Of a DNA stretch of 64,000 nucleotides, positions 53,941 through 64,000 are shown piece after piece. Source of the stretch: Zeugodacus cucurbitae (Eukaryota; Arthropoda; Insecta; Diptera; Tephritidae); assembly GCF_028554725.1 (NCBI RefSeq), contig NC_071672.1:32446944-32510943 (forward strand), in the 5' to 3' direction. The translations under genes were made by a program, and so were the position numbers. The notes below the pieces were generated by a model. That model was not told where the DNA came from and ran no database searches. It saw only the letters and a program-made list of their open reading frames with translations. Within the stretch, counting starts at the first letter, position 1, and every line of letters starts with the position of its first letter.

Positions 53941-54750
53941 TGGACGTGTAATCAGCGCACATTATGTGAGGACTTTTTTGGATTCTTCAGGAGTTTTTGT
54001 AGGATCTGTTCTTTCCTTAATTACAGAATATAGATTCATCTAATTTCTGTAAAGTATAAAGTAAAAAATATTTCTATAAAATACAACATAAATGTTGGTA
54101 ATAATTACCTTATGCTTCAGGAATTCAAATTCTAGCACGGCAACGTTCTAGTCTTAACATCCATATTCTTATTTATTTTGAACTAATTTCGGTGAATCAA
54201 TGTTCTTGTTAAGCGATACAACAACGTTATGATTCCTCAATACAAGGTGAAAATTAATCAAAAAAGTCTTCCAAATTAAACATGGAAGAAGTTTTTAAAT
54301 TTTTATGATCACAAACATTCATTTAAATTTACCCTCTAATTTCTGTGTTTTAGCTGCTAATGATACAGCCAACTGAAGTGCCGGTAAGTCCAAAAATACT
54401 GCCTCTGCTTTGCCGTCTAGCTCATTGGCAGAAGCCAGTTGACACACGTCGCGATGATAAACGGTTACAAAATCACCTAAACCATGTCGTCCCAATTCCA
54501 CACGTGCTTGTTGCTCTCGCGCTTCATGGATGTCAGATGTATGTAGATGGCCAAATGGTTTAATTGCATATAAAAAATGTGGCATTGCACCTGAACTAGT
54601 CCCGATTCAACTACATATAATTGAAACAAGACGAATTTCACATTGAAAGAGTATCATACTAATATCTGGTGCGTAAATGATATGTCTTCGATGTAGCGGA
54701 GTTTGTGTCCATAGTTATTGATTTGCTTGCAGCACATGTTCCTATTCCAT
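53941..54750 (-). pseudogene. TRMT61A pseudogene 2 (inverted copy)
   Basis: The minus-strand order matches pseudogene 1. Piece A (54,745-54,319) has HVLQANQ, APDISMILFQCEIR, then the open stretch MPHFLYAIKPFGHLHTSDIH, GLGDFVTVYHRDVCQ and GKAEAVFLDLPALQLAV. A GTAAAT donor follows LEG. Piece B (about 54,271-54,107) has FSPCIEES and LEFEFLKHK-like sequence before GTAATT. Piece C (from 54,046, after TTTACAG) is cut at 53,941. The SAM-binding loop is damaged (SGTGSG reads IGTSSG) and stops are present. Retained intron borders show a DNA-level duplicate, not a retrocopy. Confidence 0.82.
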
Positions 54751-55301
54751 CGAGAGTTCTCCGCTGCTAGCATAAGTGATACCAATTAGAGATTATAGAG
54801 AATATGAGGTTTGAAATATCTGTATTGAAAATTAATTAGAATTTAAGGCAAGACAATATTATAATATTATATTCAACAACTATTTACATGTTCCATGGTT
54901 TCGCCCTTGGCGTATCTTCTACTGCGTTCTTCGAATTGGCATTGAGATGAAGTATTACTGTACCACCCTCTTCAATTCCATGTTTCGGCTTTAGAAGACT
55001 TATATTTTACGTTTTACTTATTTAAAAAAGCGTAGATCAACAATTTAAATTTTAGTTAGTCTGCAGATCACTGAAGTGAATAAAACACGCAAAATAATAG
55101 TTCACAAGCTGCCATGATATAGCTCAAAACAAAACTTGTTCTAACACACGAGAAATTTGGTTGTGTTTTTCTATCATTCAGGGTGCTGTACGAGAGTGTT
55201 TATGTGATGGTGTTATTAAAATTTCTTTGAATGTGTTGGAGTTTCAGTACCCATGACTTGCTGGGAATATATTAAAAAAATCGAATTTCCAAATATGTAA
55301 G
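54751..55301. other. Stretch with no assignable gene
   Basis: AT-rich with no convincing coding sequence on either strand. It lies between pseudogene 2 and the presumed Gypsy LTR. Confidence 0.4.
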
Positions 55302-55527
55302 TTAACGCGAAACGCTGGCAGTCAAGTTACATAGTCTGTATTGTCTGTCTAACAGAACAATGCCAACAGCAAGTATCGTGAAATTCGCTGACTCAACATA
55401 CTCCCAACGGCTACGACAGATAACTACAGCGAGTGCAGCGACGGTAGCGTAGGTTAAGCTATAGTTGTAAGTGAATTGTATGTTCAGTTCAAAAAGAGAC
55501 TCAATAAAGAGCACATCAAACAAAATA
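55302..55527 (+). repeat. Putative 5' LTR
   Basis: It begins AGTTAACGCGAAACGCTGGC, similar to the AGT-type starts of Gypsy LTRs. It has an AATAAA at 55,503-55,508 and ends just before the primer site. With only one LTR in view, the limits are estimates. Confidence 0.5.
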
Positions 55528-55528
55528 G

Positions 55529-55546
55529 GTGGCGCTCAACGTGGGG
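55529..55546 (+). other. Primer binding site, tRNA-Lys type
   Basis: TGGCGCTCAACGTGGGGC matches the complement of the 3' end of insect tRNA-Lys with one mismatch, at the position given expected position of a minus-strand primer directly after the LTR. Confidence 0.75.
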
Positions 55547-56354
55547 CTGGCAGAATCGTAGAATGACGGAGAAATATCCACTAAATCTAAATAAATACAA
55601 TGGACCACGCAGCATTAAAATTGTAAGTAGAGTGCTCAAAAAAAATTCAAAGCTAAAATTAAAAGTGTGCAAAAGCATTAAATCATTTTTGAGGTTTTTG
55701 TAAATTAAATTAAATCACTTGAAATCTATATATATAAAAATAAGTTACATTTCCTTGGTAATCTTATAACTCAAGAACCGCCGAATCGATTGACACAAAA
55801 ATTTTAGATTTCGTTCCTACCTATAAGAAGGTGGTTTGTGTGAAGTTTGTTTGGAATCGGTGCAGCCGTTCCTGAGTTTGACATTTTTTGTGAGTAAATA
55901 CACTGTACCAAAATCAAGTATTTTCAATACGATTTATCAATTTTACATCGTGCTCTCATTGCGAACAGAATATTAATTTGCTGTCATTGGAATTCAGTTG
56001 ACAGTTTTCTTATGTGCTTTGAGTTCTTTTATGTCTTGCTCTCATTTTGAACGAACATACTTCTGGTGAGTGTTAACCAAGTGTTTCTTTTTTAATTGTA
56101 TTTTAATTGCTTTATTTTTATATATATAGTTCAATTGCCAAGCGTTACTTAATTTTCACAATTTTAATTTGATCTCATTTTCCGGTGAGTGTTTTCTTTA
56201 TTTGCACAATTGAGGTTATGTCCAGTGTGAGTGTATGTGAATTCATATTTCCACGCACACACATTGAAGTTTGAATTAAATGTATAATTTTTTCTAGAAA
56301 TAATTTTCAATGTATTGGTTTTACATTCAATTAGTCATACACTGTACTGAAAGA

Positions 56355-59300
56355 ATGCCACGTTCAAGACGACCAAACATTGGCAGACGTTCACGTCAAT
56401 CAAATGCTACAGCGTTAAATCGAAGATCACAAAGTGAATCAATTACGATGCCACCATTGATTACAGCATGTATGCCTACATTGGCCAGATGAATATAGAA
56501 TGTATACATTGCAAAGCATTTAAATTCATAAACGAAACGCCTGGCATGTGTTGTGCTGGTGGGAGAGTCAAATTACCGGTGCTAGAACTTCCGCCAGAAC
56601 CTTTGCATTCATTGGTTTTTGGTAATTCGCCAACGTCAAAGCATTTCCTCTTAAATATTCAAAAATACAATTCATGCTTTCAAATTACATCTTTTGGAGC
56701 TACAAATATTATAAAAGATGGATTTATGCCGACGTTTAAGGTGATTTCTTCGTGTGGAATTAGCAATATCATTTTTAATTTATGTGCCGTCACTGTGTTC
56801 GATGTTTTTAGAAATTAAGATCCGTTATCATCTACATATATTTCTTGACCGTTACAGATTCAAGGTCAAATATACCATAGAGCTGGGTCTTTGCTACCAT
56901 TACCAGATGGTGATCATAAATTTTTGCAAATATATTTCATTGATGGTGAGAATCGTGAATTAAATAAGCGCTGTGCAATTTCGACGAATACGAGAAGATC
57001 AATCGTGAATGAATTGCAAACATTTTTTCATCAACACAATGAATTGGTGAAATTGTTTAAAGTAGCACTCGAACGGATGCCCTCCGATGGCCACAAAATC
57101 ATAGTAAAAGCCGATAAAACACCAATTGGGGAGCACACCACACGATTCAATGCACCAACGATTGATGAAGTAGCCATTGTTGTGGTTGGCGAACAGTTTC
57201 AGTCACGAGACATTGTTTTGTATTGTAGAAATGAGAATTTACAACGTATTTCAGAACTCCATCGCTGTTATGATGCATTGCAATACCCCATTTTGTTTTG
57301 GAGAGGGGACGATGGCTATCACATCAACATACCAATGATAAATCCAACAACTGGTACATATACATTTTATTTTGTTTAACACGTTCGCGTTCATTTGAAT
57401 TTAGCGGGTGGCTGCCAGGTAATCACTTAATTTTTCCACACAAAATTGAAGAGGTTAATTCTACAGGTTAATTTTTTTAAATAGTCTGAACAAGTTAGGG
57501 AATTCCCGCCATTACCACATGAATTTCCTATGCACTTTTGTCGGGATTTCTCGCATTTAGTTTTATTGAAACTTCCCCTCAACAAACCACAAATGACTGG
57601 CACGTTAACTTTGAATGGGGATTCCCCAAATTAAATTTGTTTGAATTGCGGTTGGCCTGTCAGGGATGGTAGTTCACGACTTTACCAACACTAAAAATGT
57701 GCAGTGATAAGAAGTGAACCATGTTTGACGGTAGAAAAGCCCTATTTAAATATCAATTGTTTTATTGAAGGAAACATGAATGACGGGAATTCCCGCAATT
57801 TATGCGAATGTGCTAAAAATGATTTATAAATCATTTTCATTCGCTAATTAATTTTTGCAATACAGGTCAAGAATCAACAAAAAAAGTCAGTGCGATAAAT
57901 TTTTATTCGTACCGATTGATGATTCGCCCTCAAGAAACAAATTTTATTTTGCGATGCAATCAACTTTCGCATCAATATATCGTCGATATGTACGCCAAAA
58001 TTGAAAGTGAGCGATTAAATTTCATCCGTTACAATCAAGCCCGATTAAGATCAGAGGAATAAATACATTTGCGTGACGCAATAATAAATGATGTAAATGT
58101 GAATGATATCGGCCGTTTAACAATTTTACCATCATCATATGTTGGTAGCCCACGTCATGTGCATGAATATACGCAAGATGCGATGACATATGTACGAAAT
58201 TATGGACGACCGGATCTATTCATAACATTCACGTGCAACCCGAAGTGGGTCGATGTGTTTGATTGTTTACTTGATGGTCAGGTGCCAAAAGATCGGCATA
58301 ACACAACTGCCCGTGTATTCCAACAAAAATTGAAAAAATTAATGGATCTGATTGTCAAACTACGTGTATTTGGAGAAGTGCGGTGCTTTATGTATACCAT
58401 AGAGTGGCAAAAAAGAGGTTTACCTCACGCACATATTTTGATTTGGTGCGTAAACAAAATAACCCCTGATATGATTGATACCGTCATATCGGCCGAAATT
58501 CCAGATCAAACCATCGACCCAGGATTATTCGAAGTTGTAACGAAAAATATGATTCACGGTCCCTGTGGTGATATTAATCGAAATTCACTTTGTATGATTG
58601 ATGGTAAATGTTCGAAACGTTTTCCAAAGCAATTGATTGCTGAAACAATTACAGGAGATGATGGATATCCACAGTATCGTCGACGATTAACTGAAGACAA
58701 CGGTAAATCAACTGTAATTAAAATTAAAAATCAAGATGTTGAAATCGATAACCGGTGGATAGTTCCGTACTCACCGATGCTGTCAAAAATGTTCAACGCT
58801 CACATCAATGTAGAATATTCTGTAAAATCAATCAAATATATTTGCAAGTATGTGAATAAGGTCAGCGATATGGCAGTTTTTGGAGTGGCTCCTGAGAATA
58901 ATCATGACGAAATTTTGCAGTACCAAATGGGACGCTATATTAGTACGAATGAAGCTGTATGGCGTATTTTATCGTTTCCAATTCATGACAGACATCCGGT
59001 TGTTGTACATTTGGCAGTTCATCTTGAAAACGGCCAACGTGTTTACTACACTGCTGCAAATGCCGAACAAAGAGTAGTAGAGCCACCAGTAACGACACTA
59101 ACAGCTTATTTCCAGTTATGTTAAACTGATGAATTTTCCAGGACTTTGCTTCATTCGGAAGTGCCTCACTATTTCACATGGAATGCATCAACAAAAAAAT
59201 TTCAACGTCGCAAACAAGGCACACCTGTTGATGGTTATCAAGGTATTTTTCGAACAGATGCTTTGGGACGCATTTATACAGTTAGTCCAGCTAATGTTGA

Positions 59301-61197
59301 ATGTTTTTACTTGCGACTTTTGTTGGTGAACGTACATGGACCTCAATCATTCCAACATTTACGAACTGTTAATGGTCAATTGTGCGCAACATACCGTGAA
59401 GCATGTCAACACTTGCATTTGCTGGAAGATGATTCGCATTGGGGTGCTACGCTTCGTGATGCATCAATTGTTTCTCCACCAATTCAAATTCGTATGTTAT
59501 TTGCGATCATAATATCAACATGTTTTCCATCAAATCCACTGGAATTGTGGAATAAATACAAAGATTTCATGGCTGAAGACATTTTGATTCGACTTCGACA
59601 TCGTTCCAATGATCCTGCATTGCTGCTGACATTGGAAATGTATAATGAAGCCTTGATAATGATCGAAGATTTGTGCCTTACGATTGCAAATAAGGCATTA
59701 GGGCAATTAGGATTGACTCCACCAAATCGTCCAATGTATGATTTATTTGAACGAGAATAGCAACGCGAACTGCAATGCGATCGTAATGAATTGCGTGCGT
59801 TAGTACAAACGTATACTCCACAATTAAATGATCAACAAAAATATGCATATGACACAGTGATGCAAGCTGTCAATGACAACACTGTTGGATTGTATTTTTT
59901 GGATGCACCTGGCGGCACTGGAAAAACATTTTTGATTTCATTAATACTGGCAACGATTCGGTCGGAACAAAAAATCGCATTGGCACTTGCTTCTTCCGGA
60001 ATTGCAGCTACATTACTTTATGGCGGCCGCACAGCACATTCCGCCTGGAAATTGCTATTGAACATGCAAGCAATTGAAACACCAACATGCAATATTTCAA
60101 GGAGTTCTGGAATGGCTAAAGTCTTGCAACAAACATCCATTATTTTATGGGACGAATGTCCAATGGCCCATAAAAAATCTTTGGAAGCCTTAAATCGAAC
60201 ATTACAAGATTTGAGACGGAGTTTACAGCTGTTTGGCGGTGCATTAATATTGTTATCTGGTGATTTTCGTCAAACGTTGCCTGTTATTCCGAGATCAACA
60301 CCAGCTGATGAAATTAATGCATGTTTGAAAAGTTCATTTTTGTGGGCACACCTACAAATGCTTTCGTTGACGACCAATATGCGTGTGCGTCTTCAAAATG
60401 ATTCTTCAGCACGTGAGTTTTCAAAGCAATTGCTGAAGATTGGCGATGGAAAAATGGCAAGTGATCAAAATGGGTTTATCACGTTACCGAATAATTTTTC
60501 AATAATTGTATGTATCATCAAAAGAAGAAGTATCATCATTGATCGCGTTTTTCCAAATATTGCTCAAAATTATAATAACCATGATTGGTTACGAGAACAT
60601 GCAATTTTAGCACCAAAAAATTTCAATGTCAATGAAATCAATTTCCACATCCAGGAAAAATTGCCAGGTAATTCGGAAACGTATAAATCCATTGATACTG
60701 CTATGAATGATGAAGACGCAGTCAATTATCCGGTTGAATTTTTAAATTCTTTGGAACCACCAGGCATGCCACCGCATAATTTGAATTTGAAAGTTGGTTC
60801 ATCGATTATACTTCTTCGAAATCTTAATGCACCGAAACTTTGTAATGGGACGAGACATTCAGTGAAGAAATTGATGCCAAATTTAATTCAAGCAACAATT
60901 CTCACTGGCAAAGCAAAAGGTGAAATTGTACTAATACCGCGCATCCCATTAATACCAACGGACATGCCATTCGAATTTAAACGGGTTCAATTTCCTGTTC
61001 GGCTATCTTTTGCTATGACCGTCAACAAAGCCCAAGGGCAAACGCTCCAGGTGTGTGGAGTTAATTTAGAGGAAGCTTGCTTTTCTCACGGTCAACTGTA
61101 CGTTGCATGTTCGAGAGTTGGAGCCACGAAAAATTTGTTTATTTATGCACCACAAAATAAAACAAAAAATGTTGTGTATACAATTGTATTAAATTGA
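56355..61197 (+). CDS. Helitron Rep-helicase, two putative introns, three stops
   Basis: It starts MPRSRRPNIGRRSRQSNATA. A putative intron 56,741-56,857 (TTTAAG|GTGATT ... TTACAG|ATT) joins FMPTFK to IQGQIYHRAGSLLPLPDGDH. A second, 57,354-57,865 (ACTG|GTACAT ... ATACAG|GTC), joins NPTTG to QESTKK. The Rep (HUH) domain has DLFITFTCNPKW and GLPHAHILIW, then IKYICKYVNK with the Tyr region. The Pif1-type helicase has DAPGGTGKTF (Walker A), ILWDECPMAHKKSLEALNRT, LLSGDFRQTLPVI, and MTVNKAQGQTLQVCGVNL. In-frame stops are at about 58,059 (RSEE*), 59,122 (FQLC*) and 59,758 (FERE*). Otherwise one frame is open from 57,866 to 61,197. Confidence 0.85.
56741..56857 (+). other. Putative intron 1 of the Helitron gene
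   Basis: 117 bp with GT-AG borders. Removing it restores the conserved FMPTFK-IQGQIYHRAG reading in a single step. Without splicing, the frame stops at 56,818. Confidence 0.65.
57354..57865 (+). other. Putative intron 2 (or insertion) in the Helitron gene
   Basis: 512 bp with GT-AG borders and a T-rich stretch before ATACAG. Removal joins ACTG to GTCAAG and restores NPTTGQES. It contains several GGGAATTCCC-like inverted motifs (GGGAATTCCCGCCATT near 57,500 and ACGGGAATTCCCGCAATT near 57,780), so it could instead be a small mobile element that happens to be spliceable. Confidence 0.5.
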
Positions 61198-61362
61198 ACA
61201 TTGCTTTTCTTTTTCATTATTGTGTTAAGAAATAAAATTATTTAAGCAATCAATTTTTTGCGTAGAGAAGCGCGCCGGGTAACGGTAAATATAAAAAAAA
61301 ACAAATAGCTTTAAAAAAATTGTGACAGTGTTGTTATTCGATTTTATGTAAACGACGTTTTA

Positions 61363-62335
61363 ATGAGCCATAACGACAATTTAGAAGATTTGATTGAAAA
61401 AATTAGTAATTTACAAACTTCTCGACGAAATATAATGGACGCAAATCAATTAACGCCCTTAATACAGGCTGCCATGACTGGCGCACTTCAACAACAACAA
61501 CTATCATTTGACCTTAAACTACAACGATTGACGGACCAAATGACCTCTCTGACTACTGGAAAAACTCCACAAACATTCGAGTCAGTAAGAATATTACCCC
61601 ACGTGAAGTGTGAGGAGCCCCTTGATCTGGTAAAATCATTACCAGAATTTTATGGGCAAATAAGTTCCTATGTGTCCTGGCGACAGGCCGCCCATACGTC
61701 ATATGAGCTATTTAAAACATACCAAGGCAGCTCGAGACATTTCTAAACAGTTATAATAATTAGAAATAAAATTAAAGGCTCGGCTGATGCAGTTTTAGCA
61801 TCATTTAATACAGTGTTAAATTTCGATGCTATAATAGCTAGATTAGATTTTACATATGCGGACAAACGTCCGATATATTTAATTGAACAGCAACTTTCCA
61901 CTTTAAGACAGGGTAATCTTTCTGTGATCCAATACTTCGATGAGGTTGAGAAAAAAATTGACTCTCCTCACAAATAAGACTATAATGACTCATGAAGGTC
62001 CAATATCAGATTCCATTTGCGAAAAATATAGGGCAGATGCTTTACGAATTTTCATTATGAATTTTTCGTTATGCGACATACTATTTGCTTCCCGACCTAG
62101 TGACCTACCTAGTGCATTGGCATTAGCACAAGAAGGAGAATCAAATAGAGAAAGATATTTATTCGCTTCAAATTTTGCAACATCCATTGAAGATCAAAAT
62201 AAAATTAGAAAAAATATTAACGCAGAGAAAAAGATAGAACATGAAAAAAAAAACCCTCACTTCTCGAAGAAACAATATAGAACAAATCAAAATAAATATG
62301 ACAGGCAGGAGCCGGTGACACCTATGGATATTTAG
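61363..62335 (+). pseudogene. Gypsy gag pseudogene
   Basis: The first frame (61,363-61,746) has MSHNDNLEDLIEKISNLQTS, a Gln-rich coil and EPLDLVKSLPEFYG with SYVSWRQAAHTSYELF, a capsid region typical of Gypsy gag. A frameshift at about 61,740 and another near 61,955 separate it from FNTVLNFDAIIARLDFTYAD and from 61,940-62,335 (EKYRADALRIFIMNFSLCDI, then LAQEGESNRERYLFASNFA). A basic tail ends at TAG 62,335. No zinc knuckle is visible. Confidence 0.78.
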
Positions 62336-62584
62336 TGTGGTAAATTTTTTAGTGGTAAATCCCTTCTCCCGTGGATTGAGCGTGGAGTAGGGAATCATGG
62401 GTGAAAAATAAAACTACTGGTAGACACAGGAGCATCAAAAAATTATATCAAACCAATGCCCGAATTAAAAAATATCATTCCCGCATCTAGACCATTTTTA
62501 GTAAAGTCTTTACATGGCAATATTCCTGTAAGGCAAAAGTGCAGAATTAAAATGTTCGGTGTAATTACAGATTTTTTTATGTTA

Positions 62585-63548
62585 GGGACCATCCATAAAT
62601 TACGTCACACGAATTTAAGCAATTTTTAACCCCTCCCCCCCTCCTTGTTACAAGTTGTCACATTTTGAACTCACCCCCACCCCCCTGACGTGACGTCACC
62701 CATTTTCAAATTTTATGGATTTATCATAACATAAAAAAACAGGCTATTCTATTTACTCTTATATTTATTGAATAACCTTTAATAAAATCAATATTTAGTT
62801 AAATATTAAATTACAGAGACAACGAATGGCTAGTCAAGAAATAATAGATACTTAATTATGCTAATTAAAAATACAAAACTTAATCATCTCATCATCGTGT
62901 CCATGGACTTTTGACCCACTCCTTTATATCATTTATTATTGGTAAATCAGGCACTTCATTTTCGTTCTGAATTTGGATGTCAGGAACATCTTTCGTATCA
63001 ACATCTTCTTCTTCCATCCATAAAGCATCGTCATCATTCATTAAACAGAGAATCTCTCGGGCACGTCTAGCCGCAATTTTTTGAGGACGAATTTTCGCGA
63101 TAGGTAACAGCTCTTGTTTTTTATGTGATTGTTTGTGTTGATTGGTGGCTTTATATGAAGAAAAAGATAGGCCACATATGCTACACGATCTTTTAAATAA
63201 GTATGACTCGACCCTAGGGCAATAATTATCATATGGAACTTGTTTCAGATGGGATGATGCTTTGCGATTCAATAATATCTGTAGTAATAATGGAGCAAAC
63301 TTAGCGTCGTTGTCATCACTCCATGTGACTCCATAACCTTCTGATGTCTGTTTAATTAACACAGTTGGTGGTAAAAATCCTTCGTCTAGCACCCTGGAAC
63401 GCAGCAGAGCGGGAAACGATATTGCCCTAAATTTTGAAATGTGATGTCACAAAGCTTTTGACCCCCCCCGTGCCCCTTGTCACACAATGTCACTTCTGAA
63501 TGATACCCTCCCCCCCTTCAAGGTGTGACGTAATTTATGGATGGCCCC
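62585..63548 (-). mobile_element. TIR element carrying a C2H2 zinc-finger frame
   Basis: The 964-bp element has left end GGGACCATCCATAAATTACG and inverted right end GGGGCCATCCATAAATTACG (19 of 20 identical), with TTA on both sides (62,582-62,584 and 63,549-63,551). Inside the ends are C-rich tracts and a TGACGTGACGTCA palindrome cluster. It carries a minus-strand frame of 166 aa. A deletion derivative lies at 21,090-21,516. The superfamily is unknown to me; a TTA duplication is compatible with PIF/Harbinger-like insertion. Confidence 0.82.
62892..63392 (-). CDS. C2H2 zinc-finger protein encoded by the TIR element
   Basis: 166 aa, open and without lesions. It begins MLDEGFLPPTVLIKQTSEGY and has FAPLLLQILLNRK. 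It then has one C2H2 finger, CSICGLSFSSYKATNQHKQS (C-x2-C, x12, H; second His in SHKK). The C-terminal part is acidic (DDDALWMEEEDVDTKD) and Pro/Ile-rich. It has no DDE catalytic motif. It may be the tail of a longer transposase or an accessory protein of the family. The upstream region is non-coding, and the start is simply the first ATG. Confidence 0.6.
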   Translation of the reverse strand: MLDEGFLPPTVLIKQTSEGYGVTWSDDNDAKFAPLLLQILLNRKASSHLKQVPYDNYCPRVESYLFKRSCSICGLSFSSYKATNQHKQSHKKQELLPIAKIRPQKIAARRAREILCLMNDDDALWMEEEDVDTKDVPDIQIQNENEVPDLPIINDIKEWVKSPWTR

Positions 63549-63799
63549 TTACCAAATATATCTTTTGATGGTATAATTCGATTAGATCTATTAAACCAGG
63601 TAAATGCTCAAATAGACTCGAGCAATGGAATAATACGACACGATTTTGGAAACGAAAACCTATTGTTCCATGAATGCAAAAATGTTAATTTTTATTAATG
63701 TAAGAAGCGAAGAGATTCCTTCTTCTGTCCGAAATCTGTTTTGTAAAATAATAACTAATAAAGAGACGGCCTTTGCAGATTCTAACTAGTCTTTGCCTT

Positions 63800-64000
63800 T
63801 CAATACAAATATTATTGCTAACATTAGAACAAAAACCGGAGAACCAGTTTACTCCAAACTCTACCCAAATCCTATGGGCGTAGCAGACTTCGTAAACAAA
63901 GAAGAAGCTGACCTTCTTGCCAATGGCATCATTCGTCCTTCAAGGTCCCCCTACAATAACCCGATTTGGGTTGTTGATAAAAAAGGAATAGATGAAGCAG
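63800..64000 (+). pseudogene. Gypsy reverse transcriptase, start only
   Basis: NIRTKTGEPVYSKLYPNPMG, then FVNKEEADLLANGIIRPSRS and PYNNPIWVVDKKG are the first conserved blocks of a Gypsy RT. The reading is open to the window edge. Catalytic motifs would lie beyond. Confidence 0.8.

Larger units (their letters stand above)
55725..61285 (+). mobile_element. Helitron, near full length
   Basis: It starts TCTATATATATAAAAATAAG after an A and ends near GAAGCGCGCCGGGTAACGG before a T, as expected for A/T target insertion without duplication. The GC-rich 3' terminal block is present, but a clear CTRR end is not. It encodes one Rep-helicase gene on the plus strand. It sits in the leader of the Gypsy element. 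Confidence 0.85.
62412..63690 (+). pseudogene. Gypsy protease, split by a TIR element
   Basis: LLVDTGASKNYIKP contains the DTGAS active site of an aspartic protease. Coding continues to VITDFFML and is cut at 62,584 by the inserted element. It resumes after 63,551 with FDGIIRLDLLNQVNAQID, the ILG-equivalent C-terminal region of Gypsy proteases. A stop follows near 63,690. The stretch to 63,800 contains more stops. Confidence 0.75.
55302..64000 (+). mobile_element. Gypsy-group LTR retrotransposon, 5' part with two nested elements
   Basis: A putative 5' LTR (about 55,302-55,527) is followed by a tRNA-Lys-type primer binding site. The leader is split by a Helitron (55,725-61,285). Then come gag (61,363 onward), protease (62,415 onward, split by a TIR element at 62,585-63,548) and the start of RT (63,820-64,000), which runs off the window. 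Frameshifts in gag and stops before RT show it is inactive. No envelope or 3' LTR is in view. Confidence 0.8.

Noticed and set aside
54319..54585. An 88-aa open frame that looks like a real methyltransferase gene
   Set aside because: It is the middle of TRMT61A with damaged SAM loop and stops on both sides, and a second broken copy exists. Treated as a pseudogene.
54751..55301. Envelope or second LTR of a retroelement before the Gypsy element
   Set aside because: No repeat of the LTR sequence and no coding pattern found there.

Overview
This is an AT-rich, intron-bearing eukaryotic window. It contains one recognisable host gene and a dense, multiply nested landscape of transposable elements (TEs). 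The host gene, the style of its small exons, the TE families and the tRNA-Lys primer site of an LTR element all fit a brachyceran fly. A tephritid fruit fly is my best guess, as inference only.

Host gene: on the minus strand, six coding exons between 24,477 and 11,095 splice to a frame of about 981 aa. The product is a PDZRN3/PDZRN4-type scaffold, which I equate with Drosophila Slip1. It has the second half of one PDZ domain, a complete second PDZ, a long low-complexity middle, and a conserved C-terminal block with a hydrophobic C-terminus. It has no RING or TRAF zinc fingers. Its 9.4-kb intron (14,146-23,598) holds a TIR MITE, a Helitron fragment, a Tigger/pogo element, a second pogo-like element with further insertions, and a mariner relic. 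Further minus-strand exon-like pieces lie at 27,295-27,366 and 28,615-28,757; their gene is unknown. Two inverted, broken copies of the tRNA m1A58 methyltransferase gene TRMT61A lie at 32.6-42.5 kb and 53.9-54.8 kb.

Layout. 1-10.8 kb: fragments of RTE-type, Jockey-type and RNase-H-bearing LINEs; an unassigned DDE-like transposase (4,537-5,439) flanked by five copies of a 16-mer; two MITEs. 11.1-24.5 kb: the PDZRN gene and its filled introns. 24.6-28.8 kb: a LINE 3' end, then mostly unique sequence. 28.8-32.3 kb: a pogo-like MITE split by a TA-flanked MITE and a nearly intact PIF/Harbinger element carrying a Myb/SANT-like gene and a transposase gene. 32.6-42.5 kb: TRMT61A pseudogene 1, whose intron received a dimeric Jockey-like LINE, which in turn holds a nearly complete R1-clade LINE. 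43.5-49.2 kb: a second R1-clade LINE on the minus strand, split by a Merlin DNA transposon. 49.2-53.4 kb: two RTE copies in a row. 53.9-54.8 kb: TRMT61A pseudogene 2. 55.3-64 kb: a Gypsy-group LTR retrotransposon split by a 5.56-kb Helitron in its leader and by a TIR element carrying a C2H2 zinc-finger reading frame in its protease; it runs off the window.

Target-site duplications (TSDs) give a clear order of insertion in several stacks: R1 into LINE J into the TRMT61A intron; Merlin into R1; Harbinger at the edge of a MITE inside a pogo-like MITE; Helitron and TIR element into Gypsy. No tRNA, rRNA or CRISPR features were seen.
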